A DNA stretch of 11,360 nt. Origin: DATGZX01 sp035296965. Lineage in GTDB: Bacteria; Planctomycetota; Planctomycetia; Gemmatales; Gemmataceae. The position numbers were made by a program, and so were the translations under genes. The notes under the pieces are model-generated. The model was not told where the DNA came from. It made no database searches and was given only the letters and a program-made list of their open reading frames with translations. This document shows positions 1-6,547 of the stretch, one piece after another. How positions within the stretch are numbered: position 1 is the stretch's first letter; every line of letters starts with the position of its first letter. Where the stretch lies: the NCBI GenBank assembly GCA_035296965.1, contig DATGZX010000047.1:1-11360 (forward strand). Reading direction: 5' to 3'.

Positions 1-31
1 TTTTGTGGAGGTCGATGCCGACGTACTTCAC
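1..31 (-). CDS. IS110-family transposase, N-terminal fragment (runs off left edge)
   Basis: On the minus strand a GTG start at 31 reads M-K-Y-V-G-I-D-L-H-K before the window ends. A G-I-D-x-H-K opening, whose Asp is the first acidic residue of the DEDD (RuvC-like) catalytic site, is typical of IS110-family transposases, which move an element using a structured guide (bridge/seeker) RNA from the element's own non-coding end. A strong AAAGGAG ribosome binding site lies 7 bases upstream of the GTG, supporting this start. Only ten codons are visible, so the family call rests on this short signature plus the RBS. Whether the rest of the gene is intact cannot be judged here. It lies on the same strand as, and downstream of, the glycosidase-like gene. 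Confidence 0.6.
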   Translation of the reverse strand, partial: MKYVGIDLHK

Positions 32-50
32 GGTGGTTCTCCTTTTGTGG

Positions 51-84
51 AAACTGATATTGTTAAACACGCAATATCCGGTTT
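51..84 (-). other. Stem-loop in the transposase leader
   Basis: A perfect 7-bp inverted repeat, GATATTG (56-62) and CAATATC (72-78), encloses a 9-base loop. It is extended by a second 4-bp stem, AAAC (51-54) with GTTT (81-84), across a small asymmetric internal loop. It ends only a few bases from the transposase ribosome binding site. It could be part of the guide-RNA or terminus structure of an IS110 element, or a hairpin limiting read-through from upstream transcription. The pairing is directly visible; the role is inference. Confidence 0.5.
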
Positions 85-147
85 ACCACGAACTCAAAGG
101 ACTCCACCAGTCGGCTTCGGCCTCCTTCATAGTTTCACCCGGCTCCT

Positions 148-2673
148 CTACCTCCTCATCAACCAAACCTCCGCCACCTGGCAGCCGCGGCCGCCGGCGC
201 CTTTGCCGGACTCCTGAGTCCAGCTCAGTGTCAGCTCGCCGTCGCGCGTAGCTTCCTTGGGGATGGCGAATTCAATCGGGTGGACGAGGGCGGGTTTGGC
301 CAGCAGGGGATGAATTTCCACGCCGTTGTTGGCGATGAGACGTAGGCGGGCCCTGGGGTTGTCGCCGGCGTAGACGACGCGGAGTTTGTACTCGGCGTCC
401 TTGGACAGGTTCTTGTAATGCATCTTGAGCGGGGCGTCGTAGAGCGATTCGGCGGATGTGCACCAGGAGCGTCGCCAGGAGCGGGACTGGTCGAAACCGG
501 TCATCGGCGAGAGCAGGCGGGCGGGGTCCTGGGCGAACGGTAAGCCGGGCACCAGGTGCGGCTGCCGGCTGGGATTGCCCAGGTCGTCGTAGAAGCCGCC
601 GGGGCCGGGATTGGTCCAGTTGAGGATGGCGTCGATCTCCTTGAGACGGTCCGCTTCGAGCGGAAGCTGGCGGACTTCGTTGAAGCGTTGCCGCAACCAG
701 CCGCGGTTGTTCAGCGGCATGTCGATGGTGTCGAGGTTGGCGCCCCGGCCAATGTCGATGGCCTGGTAGCGCTCGACGCTGAGCTGCATGCGGATGCTCT
801 GGAAGAGGGCCTCGCCCAGCTCGAACACGCGCGCCCGCCAGTCGGTCGCCACCTTGCGGGTGTCTGCTTGCTCCAGAAACGCCTGCGCATCACGCATGGC
901 CGGCAGCGCGCCGAGCGTGCGGGCCTCGCGCAGCTTGCCCATGGCCCGCTCTTCCAGCTCGGTCTCGCAAATGAGCCGGCTTCTTTCATAGGCATCGTAG
1001 TAGGCGCGATAGAGCGCTTGCTGGAAACGCCAGTTCAACAAAACCTGCGGGCTGGCAGTGCGCTCCATCTCGCGGAATTGAGCGAGCGTTGTGTACACCC
1101 CATCGTTGGTCAGGAGCGGTCCCTTCCAGTTGCGTTCGAGGGCCAGCAAGCCTTGAGCGAAGCCTTCCTCAAACCGATCGTCGATGAAATAGCGGGCGAA
1201 GCGGCGCAGGATGTCGGTGACGTTGGCAGTGGGGTCCCAACCGAGGCTGCTCCAGACCATCTTGTTCACGTCGTCGTTGCAGCCTTCGGAATAGGAGATG
1301 AAGCCGACGCTCGAGTCGGCGAACGCGTGAAAGATTTCGCTTTGGCCAATGGGCCGGGGGTTGATCGGTTCGCGGGCAAGGGTCAGTGCGTAGGCGAGGT
1401 CCCAATCGGGCACGGGGTACTGGCAGCGCATGCTATGCGTGATGTCGGGATAACGGCGAATCGGGTATTGCTTGGGGATGGCGGCGCGCAGCACGGGCAG
1501 CGGCACGCGCACCTGCGGACCATAGACGATGCCCGTGAGCCAGGCGGGCGGCTCCTTCTGCATGATCTCGAGGAATTCGTCGAGCCATTCCTGCGTGAAG
1601 CTTTGCGGCGACACCCACATCTGGGCCTTGGGGTGATAGCGGTGCAGGTTCTCCGTTTGCTTTTCCAGCAAGGCGAGGAGGACCTTAGGACGCGTGTGGC
1701 CGGGGTCGCCGCCGGGGACGAAGACGGCGTCGATGCGCGGCAGCTTCTTGAAGACCTCGCTCCATTCGTGCAGGGCGAACTCAACGGTTTTGGGGTTGGT
1801 GTAGTCGGCGTCCATGGCCGGGTACCAGATCCAGACATCGAGGCCATAGTCGTCGAGCAGCTTCGACATGCCGACCATCATGTCCATGGGCGGCAGCGGA
1901 AAATGCGGGCTGTCGGCAGCGTCGTCGGAGCGCGGCGGGATCAGCTCGACGGCGTTGGTGCCGAATACCGCAAGATCGCGAAAGTATTGCTCCCAGATGG
2001 CCAGGTTCCAGCCGTCGTAGGAATTGGTCTTGGGGCGATAGCCTAGCTGGTGCCCTCGGATGGGGTACTTCGGAGCCGAGGAGATCTTCAGGTCGTCCGC
2101 AAGCGTGACAGTGCCGCGGCGCATGTGCAGCTCCTGCAGCAACCGGCCGGCGCCGAAGAGGACGCCGCGGGCATCGTTGCCGGCCACGATCACGGCGGGG
2201 GCGCTACGGCCTTCTTTGAAGACCTGGAGGTGATAGCCTTCTTTGGCTTTGGCGCCTGGGAGGGTCGCAAGCTGTGGGGCGAGGGGGCCGGCAAAGCCTT
2301 CAAGAGAGCTGACGGGGCCGAGGGCGATCACGGGGATGGATTCGTCGGGCCATTTGTGAGCCACCGGCCAGCGGATCATCGTGCGCTTTTGCACTTCCTC
2401 GACCAGGAGATCGACAGCTTTTAATTCCTGGCGCGAGAGATTGGCGGGGGTGACGATGATGGCGCTGCGCAGGTCGATGGTGGCGGCGCGGGCGGGGGTG
2501 CTAGGCGATGCTAGCAGAGTGATGAGGAAGGTGAGGGCGAAGAGGGCTAAGTTATTAGGCGGCTTCCTAAATATGACCCCTCGGTCCCATTTGGCCCATC
2601 GCGCCTTAGGGGCGAGAGTCTCCTGGGACTGAATGGGAGCTATGGGACTTATCGCTATTGGAGAGCGTTGCAT
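148..2673 (-). CDS. Secreted glycoside-hydrolase-like protein (GH20/GH67-type N-domain plus TIM-barrel-like region)
   Basis: An 841-residue protein, probably exported and acting on a glycan, though the substrate cannot be read from sequence. Residues 1-41 form a long N-terminal stretch, followed by a hydrophobic core (about 42-57) and an A-R-A/A cleavage-like site near 61-64. Residues 64-196 resemble the alpha/beta non-catalytic domain found before GH20 and GH67 barrels (V-I-A-G-N-D-A-R-G-V-L-F-G-A near 162-175). Residues 200-500 look like a TIM barrel. Residues 500-690 are mostly helical. Residues about 730-841 are beta-rich and may bind carbohydrate. At 321-324 the protein has G-G-D-P where GH20 enzymes have G-G-D-E, so the usual acid/base Glu is absent. 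Other conserved-looking acidic positions are E243 and E463 (Y-S-E-G). The chosen ATG at 2673 has an AAAGGA site 6 bases upstream; an in-frame start at 2811 would overlap the preceding gene by 127 bp and is unlikely. It is the second gene of an operon with the aminotransferase. The fold-level call is fairly secure; the enzymatic activity is not. Confidence 0.7.
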   Translation of the reverse strand: MQRSPIAISPIAPIQSQETLAPKARWAKWDRGVIFRKPPNNLALFALTFLITLLASPSTPARAATIDLRSAIIVTPANLSRQELKAVDLLVEEVQKRTMIRWPVAHKWPDESIPVIALGPVSSLEGFAGPLAPQLATLPGAKAKEGYHLQVFKEGRSAPAVIVAGNDARGVLFGAGRLLQELHMRRGTVTLADDLKISSAPKYPIRGHQLGYRPKTNSYDGWNLAIWEQYFRDLAVFGTNAVELIPPRSDDAADSPHFPLPPMDMMVGMSKLLDDYGLDVWIWYPAMDADYTNPKTVEFALHEWSEVFKKLPRIDAVFVPGGDPGHTRPKVLLALLEKQTENLHRYHPKAQMWVSPQSFTQEWLDEFLEIMQKEPPAWLTGIVYGPQVRVPLPVLRAAIPKQYPIRRYPDITHSMRCQYPVPDWDLAYALTLAREPINPRPIGQSEIFHAFADSSVGFISYSEGCNDDVNKMVWSSLGWDPTANVTDILRRFARYFIDDRFEEGFAQGLLALERNWKGPLLTNDGVYTTLAQFREMERTASPQVLLNWRFQQALYRAYYDAYERSRLICETELEERAMGKLREARTLGALPAMRDAQAFLEQADTRKVATDWRARVFELGEALFQSIRMQLSVERYQAIDIGRGANLDTIDMPLNNRGWLRQRFNEVRQLPLEADRLKEIDAILNWTNPGPGGFYDDLGNPSRQPHLVPGLPFAQDPARLLSPMTGFDQSRSWRRSWCTSAESLYDAPLKMHYKNLSKDAEYKLRVVYAGDNPRARLRLIANNGVEIHPLLAKPALVHPIEFAIPKEATRDGELTLSWTQESGKGAGGRGCQVAEVWLMRR
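2621..2652. repeat. Degenerate GGGAC/GGGAG short tandem motif inside the signal-peptide coding region
   Basis: On the plus strand GGGAC (2625-2629), GGGAG (2635-2639) and GGGAC (2644-2648) recur at 10- and 9-base spacing with similar T/A-rich linkers. Related GGTCCCAT and GGCCCAT pieces lie at 2583-2599. This resembles the short CCCATAGG-type repeat tracts seen scattered in planctomycete genomes; that resemblance is from memory and unverified. The tract encodes part of the unusually long N-region of the glycosidase-like protein's signal peptide. Confidence 0.35.
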
Positions 2674-2679
2674 GATCGT

Positions 2680-2685
2680 TCCTTT
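2680..2685 (-). promoter_or_regulatory. Ribosome binding site of the glycosidase-like gene, overlapping the upstream stop codon
   Basis: Minus-strand AAAGGA, 6 bases before the ATG at 2673. Its first base is the last base of the aminotransferase TGA stop (2685-2687). This placement fixes the start choice and indicates translational linkage of the two genes. Confidence 0.7.
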
Positions 2686-3962
2686 CAGGTCCGCAATCCT
2701 CGATCGATTGCGGTGAAGAAGGTCTGGAGTTCGGCGGGCTGCGTGAAAATGTGGGTGGAGATGCGCATCCGTTGGGCACCGCCGCTGAAACGGATTTTGC
2801 TGGCCGCGCATTCCGCCGCGACGCGTTTCAGGTCGCCCTTGCTCGATTCAAAACTGACCAGGCCCGCGTAAAAGGGCTCGGCACTCGCATTCAGGAGCCG
2901 GAGTTCCGGGCGCTCCGCCACATGATCGCGGACGCGCTTGGCCAGCGCGTGGATGCGCGCGTAGATCCGCTCGGGGCCGACGGCGCGATGAAAGTCCAGG
3001 GCTGCCTTCAAGCCGGCCATGATCGACAGGTTCGACGTGCCGACGTTGCAGAAACGATACGCCTTGGCCGCGTAATTGTGCCATTCGTTCGAAGCGGTGT
3101 TCACCCAGAGCCGTTCGAGCATGTGTTCGCGAATGTAGAGGAGGCCGGTGCCTTTCGGGGCCATGAGCCACTTGTGCGGGCTGCTCGCATAGAAATCGCA
3201 GCCGAGGGCAGGCAGATCGAGCGGGATCTGGCCAATGGCATGGGCGCCGTCGATGTGCGTCATGATGCCACGCTGGCGGGCGAGAGTGCAGATTTCCCGC
3301 GCGGGCAGGAGTAGGCCGGTCGGGCTGGTGATGTGACTAAAGGCGATGATGCGCGTGCGTGGCCTGAGGGCGCGTTGGAACAGATCAATAATCTCGTTCA
3401 CGGTGGCCGGCGGCCTGGGCAGTTTCACGTAATTGAGTTTGATGCCATGCCGGGCGGCGCGTTGTTCCCAGCAGCACCGGCCGCCGGAATGCTCTTGATC
3501 GGTGAGCAGGGCCTCGTCGCCGGCTTTCAGGTCGAGGCCGTTGCAAACGACGTTGTTGGCCTCGGTGGCGTTGCGCACGAGGGCGATTTCGTCACGTTTG
3601 CAGTGGAGGAAAGCAGCCAGGGCAGCCCGGAGCTGGCGGAGGAGCGCGTTCTCCTCGTAGCCCGCCCAAGGGTAGCCTGGCTCGCGAAACGTCTCGCAGG
3701 AGAGCAGGTGGTCGATCATCGCCCGCAGGACAGGGAGGGGAGTGCAGCCGACGGAGCCGCAATTCAGGTTGATGCGCTCGGGAGCGAGCAGCCATTGGCG
3801 GCGCAGCTCGGACCAGTAACGCTCCGGGTCGGTCGCGAAGAGCCTGTCAGTCGGCAGCGGGGCGGCTTCTTCGCCGAAGACACGCTCGGCGCGTGCCACC
3901 GGCATACCCAAGATCGCGGCCCCGACAGCAGCCCTTCGAATGAATTCTCGTCGGCCATGCAT
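2685..3962 (-). CDS. Tat-exported PLP-dependent class V aminotransferase (isopenicillin N epimerase / cysteine desulfurase-like)
   Basis: A 425-residue fold-type I PLP enzyme. It starts with a twin-arginine signal (R4-R5-E-F-I-R-R followed by a hydrophobic stretch, A-R-A near 23-25), so it is probably folded with its cofactor in the cytoplasm and exported by Tat. Class V hallmarks: R-N-A-T-E-A-N-N (130-137, phosphate binding), E157-H158, S-H-I-T-S-P-T-G (209-216), H-I-D-G-A-H (236-241, with D238 expected to contact the pyridine nitrogen) and S-P-H-K-W (261-265, with K264 the expected Schiff-base lysine). The C-terminal R-I-S-T-H-I-F (400-406) fits the small domain. All key residues are present. 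The isopenicillin N epimerase-like subgroup is broad, so the substrate is unknown. The ATG at 3962 has AGGGAG 7 bases upstream; an in-frame ATG nine codons earlier would put extra residues before the Tat motif and lacks such a site. It is the first gene of an operon with the glycosidase-like gene. Confidence 0.85.
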   Translation of the reverse strand: MHGRREFIRRAAVGAAILGMPVARAERVFGEEAAPLPTDRLFATDPERYWSELRRQWLLAPERINLNCGSVGCTPLPVLRAMIDHLLSCETFREPGYPWAGYEENALLRQLRAALAAFLHCKRDEIALVRNATEANNVVCNGLDLKAGDEALLTDQEHSGGRCCWEQRAARHGIKLNYVKLPRPPATVNEIIDLFQRALRPRTRIIAFSHITSPTGLLLPAREICTLARQRGIMTHIDGAHAIGQIPLDLPALGCDFYASSPHKWLMAPKGTGLLYIREHMLERLWVNTASNEWHNYAAKAYRFCNVGTSNLSIMAGLKAALDFHRAVGPERIYARIHALAKRVRDHVAERPELRLLNASAEPFYAGLVSFESSKGDLKRVAAECAASKIRFSGGAQRMRISTHIFTQPAELQTFFTAIDRGLRT

Positions 3963-3995
3963 GTCTGCACTCCCTAACCTGTAAATCACTGTGCA

Positions 3996-4063
3996 CGATT
4001 CCCCTGATACTAGCCCGATGCGTCAGCGGGGACCTCGCTGACGCGTCGGGCTAGTAGGAATCG
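3996..4063. repeat. Long palindrome of dispersed-repeat type upstream of the aminotransferase
   Basis: Arms of 20 bases at 4009-4028 and 4036-4055 match 19 of 20 as inverted repeats around a 7-base centre. An outer 7-bp pair, CGATTCC (3996-4002) and GGAATCG (4057-4063), continues the helix past a bulge. The core TAGCCCGA-GCGTCAGCG resembles a palindromic repeat that I recall as common in planctomycete intergenic regions. It lies 34-101 bp upstream of the aminotransferase start and has no U tract, so it is not a classical terminator. A REP/MITE-like element is the best reading. Confidence 0.65.
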
Positions 4064-4201
4064 CTTGGCACGCGGTCATTTAGCATAGGATGCAGTGTCC
4101 ACGCGGCAAAAGCCAGCATTTTCAGGAACTGAGTGTGAATGGCGGGAAGATCCATCGTCCCGGCGATGCGATATGATACATGTTTATACGTGGATATATT
4201 T

Positions 4202-4245
4202 GGCTATTTTACAGGGCGCCCTTTTCTAGGAGTCCCAAAATAGCC
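4202..4245. other. Hairpin with 9-bp perfect stem in the AT-rich gap
   Basis: GGCTATTTT (4202-4210) pairs perfectly with AAAATAGCC (4237-4245), enclosing 26 bases that include the self-complementary GGGCGCCC (4214-4221). It is flanked by A- and T-rich tracts. It may be a second terminator behind the sigma-factor gene, or a leader structure of the aminotransferase operon. The role is undetermined. Confidence 0.4.
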
Positions 4246-4327
4246 TCAAAATGAAAAAACCCGTGTTTTTCGCTGTTTTTTGATGATCGAAAAGGGATTT
4301 GGCGCCCCCCGAAATTCTCAAAATTCC
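4246..4327. other. AT-rich part of the sigma factor-aminotransferase gap
   Basis: This stretch belongs to the 467-bp gap at 3963-4429. It contains A6 and T5-T6 tracts (4254-4281) and a GGCGCCCCCC stretch near 4301-4310, but no open frame that looks like protein. A minus-strand promoter for the aminotransferase operon should lie within the gap. AT-rich hexamers occur around 4170-4200, but no convincing -35/-10 pair could be picked. Confidence 0.3.
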
Positions 4328-4376
4328 AAAGCCTTGCAAAAAGCCCGTGTTTTGCGGGCTTTTCAGCAAGGCTTTG
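4328..4376 (-). terminator. Nested intrinsic terminator downstream of the sigma-factor gene
   Basis: The outer stem AAAGCCTTGC (4328-4337) pairs with GCAAGGCTTT (4366-4375). Inside it, AAAAGCCCG (4339-4347) pairs with CGGGCTTTT (4355-4363) around a 7-base loop. Read on the minus strand, the GC-rich inner hairpin is preceded by A's and followed by a run of T's, the form of a Rho-independent terminator. It lies about 55-100 bases past the sigma-factor stop at 4430. The inner hairpin is nearly symmetric and could act in both directions. A degraded look-alike, with A6-CCCGTG-T5 and a further T6, lies at 4254-4281. Confidence 0.75.
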
Positions 4377-4429
4377 TTTTGCGCGCGGGGTGATTTTTCG
4401 ATTTGATATTCTCTAAAAGGCAGGACTGA

Positions 4430-6202
4430 TTATTCCTTCTCTCTAGAGATGGCGATGGTGCCATTGGTGGTGTGAAGCTTCAAGGTGCTGGATGGGTTCT
4501 CCCCGAGCGTCGTTCCCAGGTGCACGCGTCCCGCCTTTTGAGCCTTGGCGGTGTTGGATCCCGCAGTGATGGTGCCATTCGTGGTTTCCGCATCGACTCT
4601 TACCCCAGCATTGCCGTGCAGTGCGATGTTGAGGTTGCCGTTGGAGCTATGCAGGGTGTGCGAACCTTCCGCCAAGGTCCCTTCGAACTTGACGCCGCCG
4701 TTGGAGGTATGGGCGGTCACCGCTGCTTTGTCGGCTTTGATGTCGATGCGGCCGTTGCTTGTCTTCAGCTCCAGTTTGCCGGTACCGCCATTCACCACGA
4801 TTGGGCCGTTGCTGCTTGATACTTGCGCGGTTCCCTTGTGCCCTTCCAGCGTAACGCTGCCATTCGAGGTCTTGACATTAGCGGCACCTGTGCCCTTGGT
4901 GATTGTCACAGGCCCGTTGCTTGTATGCAGCTCCAACATGGCTCCAGCAGGCACCTGCAGCTCGGCCCAGGCTCCCGAGTTGATGTGACTTGACTTCTCG
5001 TCCTTGCGCTTGGCGGCGACCTGAATCGCCTCGCCATCCTGGGCTATGTTGACGTCGATATTCGCGAGTTCCCGGTCGGCTTCTTCTTGTGAGTGCGCAT
5101 CGCTTCGTTTGGTAACCTTGACATTTACCTTGCGTTCGCCGGAAGCGTTGACGGTGATGGAACCGTTGAACATGCCGACATTGATGCGCGGCGCTGTCCC
5201 CGTCTGGAACGACTTGGTGACGACGGCCTCGGCCTTGAAGTGTTTCTCGGTTGGCTTCGCCTTCGGCTCGTCCGGCTTGGCCGGTTCGTCCTCCGCCAAC
5301 AGGACAACGACGGGCGCTTCCGCGGCGGGGGATTGTCGCAACCACAGACCGGCGCCTGCTCCCATCAAGACCCATGCAAGCAAAATTATCGCCAGGATTT
5401 TCATTTTGGTGAGGAACATCGCGTGAAGAACTCCTTGAGCCAGATGAATAGCGGGCACGGAAATGGTCCCGCCGGCAGTGGTTTTCCAGCCGCCGAACGC
5501 AAGCGCGGCCGTTACGATGCTATCCGCAAGTCGGGCCGGAACCGCGGCAGGGGCCGCGTTGCGGGCGAGCAAGGCTGCCAAGACGCTTCCGGAAAGGGCA
5601 ACGCCTCGGCGCGTCAAGCGCGAGCGCAGGCGATCCCTGGCCCACGACAGCCTGGATTGAAGCGTACCCTTTGGGCATTTCAGCTCCGCCGCGGCCTCCT
5701 CGTTGGTCAGACCCTGCAAGTAGCAGAGCATGAACGGGAGGCGGTATTTTGCGGGCAGCCGACTCACTTCTTCATCCAGGACCTCCCGAATCGACCACCA
5801 CGCCGATTCTGCCTGGGCTTCCAGCTCGGGCAATTCGGGCAACAGGGTTTCGCGGGTCCGCCTTTTCATGCTGCTGGCTCGGGCCTTGGCCGCTATTCGG
5901 ATGGCCACGCCATAGAGCCAGTTGGCCAGTAGTTGCCGCTGCCGGATTCCCCCAGCTTTGCGTGCGAGCACCATGAAGGTGGCCTGGAACGCATCCTCGG
6001 CGTCTTGATCGTGAGAGAGGACCCGGCGGCAGACTCCAAGCACCATCGGCCCATGCCGGCGCACCAGCAGAGCGAAGGCGTCTTCATCGCCGGAGCCGGC
6101 AAACCGCTCCAGCAGGACGCCATCCGTCTCGTCGTGGAGGCCGTCCGCGCGCACCATCTGCCGAATGTAGCGTAAGACCGTGCCCGCAGACTCTTGTTGC
6201 AT
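4430..6202 (-). CDS. ECF RNA polymerase sigma factor fused to a transmembrane segment and DUF4097-like beta-repeat domain
   Basis: A 590-residue fusion. Residues about 41-108 are sigma region 2 (D-A-F-A-L-L-V-R-R-H near 41-50, D-A-E-D-A-F-Q-A-T-F near 67-76, N-W-L-Y-G-V-A-I-R near 94-102). Residues about 139-195 are region 4 with a helix-turn-helix (L-T-N-E-E-A-A-A-E-L near 165-174). After an Ala-rich linker, about 268-288 form one membrane helix preceded by Lys266/Lys268, which predicts N-in/C-out topology. A Lys/Pro/Glu-rich linker (303-322) leads to a beta-repeat region (about 337-588) in which S/T-N-G recurs with Asn at 429, 447, 465, 483, 501, 521, 542 and 580. The first five are exactly 18 residues apart, as in DUF4097/adhesin-like beta-helix proteins. 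Planctomycete ECF factors with long membrane-anchored extensions are known; the extension may replace a separate anti-sigma factor. The ATG at 6202 has GGAG 10 bases upstream. TATATA at 6234-6239 (minus) is -10-like, but no good -35 was found. Confidence 0.88.
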   Translation of the reverse strand: MQQESAGTVLRYIRQMVRADGLHDETDGVLLERFAGSGDEDAFALLVRRHGPMVLGVCRRVLSHDQDAEDAFQATFMVLARKAGGIRQRQLLANWLYGVAIRIAAKARASSMKRRTRETLLPELPELEAQAESAWWSIREVLDEEVSRLPAKYRLPFMLCYLQGLTNEEAAAELKCPKGTLQSRLSWARDRLRSRLTRRGVALSGSVLAALLARNAAPAAVPARLADSIVTAALAFGGWKTTAGGTISVPAIHLAQGVLHAMFLTKMKILAIILLAWVLMGAGAGLWLRQSPAAEAPVVVLLAEDEPAKPDEPKAKPTEKHFKAEAVVTKSFQTGTAPRINVGMFNGSITVNASGERKVNVKVTKRSDAHSQEEADRELANIDVNIAQDGEAIQVAAKRKDEKSSHINSGAWAELQVPAGAMLELHTSNGPVTITKGTGAANVKTSNGSVTLEGHKGTAQVSSSNGPIVVNGGTGKLELKTSNGRIDIKADKAAVTAHTSNGGVKFEGTLAEGSHTLHSSNGNLNIALHGNAGVRVDAETTNGTITAGSNTAKAQKAGRVHLGTTLGENPSSTLKLHTTNGTIAISREKE

Positions 6203-6547
6203 ACCAGAAGGTCTCCGCCGAACGCCCCTCTTCTATATACTTCCCGGCCGGGGGCGATTGCTTGAACTTTTTTTGGAATTCTTGTGCTCGGCGAGGTTTT
6301 TTGGATTCTTCAACTATTGTATTTCCCGCCGTGATCAACGCTTCGCCTGTAGACCCTGGGAAACTCCCCCGCTTCCCGCTATGCTACAGGTGGCGCTGCA
6401 GGGCGCCGCCGTGTCCGCGGGAAGGACTGCGTCCACCTGGAAGTATGATCACAACCTGTTCCATCAATGAACTCTTTTCTGCCCGAGCAAGCGGACACCG
6501 GGCACAACGGCCGACGCTAAACGCGCGGGCCAGGAAAGGAGCTCATT
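6203..6547. other. Divergent intergenic region between the sigma factor and ankyrin genes
   Basis: A 345-bp gap that must hold the promoters of both flanking genes. It contains the minus-strand TATATA box (6234-6239). It also has two similar T-run/GGA(A)TTCTT stretches near 6269-6312. On the ankyrin side, a possible leader hairpin has GGCGC (6392-6396) facing GCGCC (6403-6407) inside a wider CAGGTGG (6387-6393)/CCACCTG (6433-6439) pair. No RNA gene or credible small protein was seen. Confidence 0.4.

Larger units (their letters stand above)
1..147 (-). mobile_element. Probable end of an IS110-type insertion sequence (partial)
   Basis: The stretch between the end of the glycosidase-like gene (148) and the transposase start (31) is 116 bp. 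It probably contains the transposase leader and one terminus of the element. IS110-family elements usually lack conventional terminal inverted repeats and target duplications, so the exact boundary cannot be placed by eye. The glycosidase-like protein appears to keep its natural C-terminus, so the element seems to sit just behind that gene rather than inside it. The stretch contains a stem-loop (51-84). The extent given is a maximum, not a mapped boundary. Confidence 0.4.

Noticed and set aside
556..2046. A 496-codon open frame on the plus strand
   Set aside because: It is the antisense of the glycosidase-like gene. Its Val/Gly/Ala-rich translation has no recognisable domain and follows from high GC at third positions of the real gene.
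2674..2811. A longer N-terminus for the glycosidase-like protein, starting at 2811
   Set aside because: It would overlap the aminotransferase by 127 bp and bury the signal peptide 46 residues further inside. The ATG at 2673 has its own well-placed AAAGGA.
5093..5932. A 279-codon plus-strand frame over the sigma-factor gene
   Set aside because: It is antisense to a clearly recognised sigma factor, with low-complexity Arg/Gly composition and no ribosome binding site of note.
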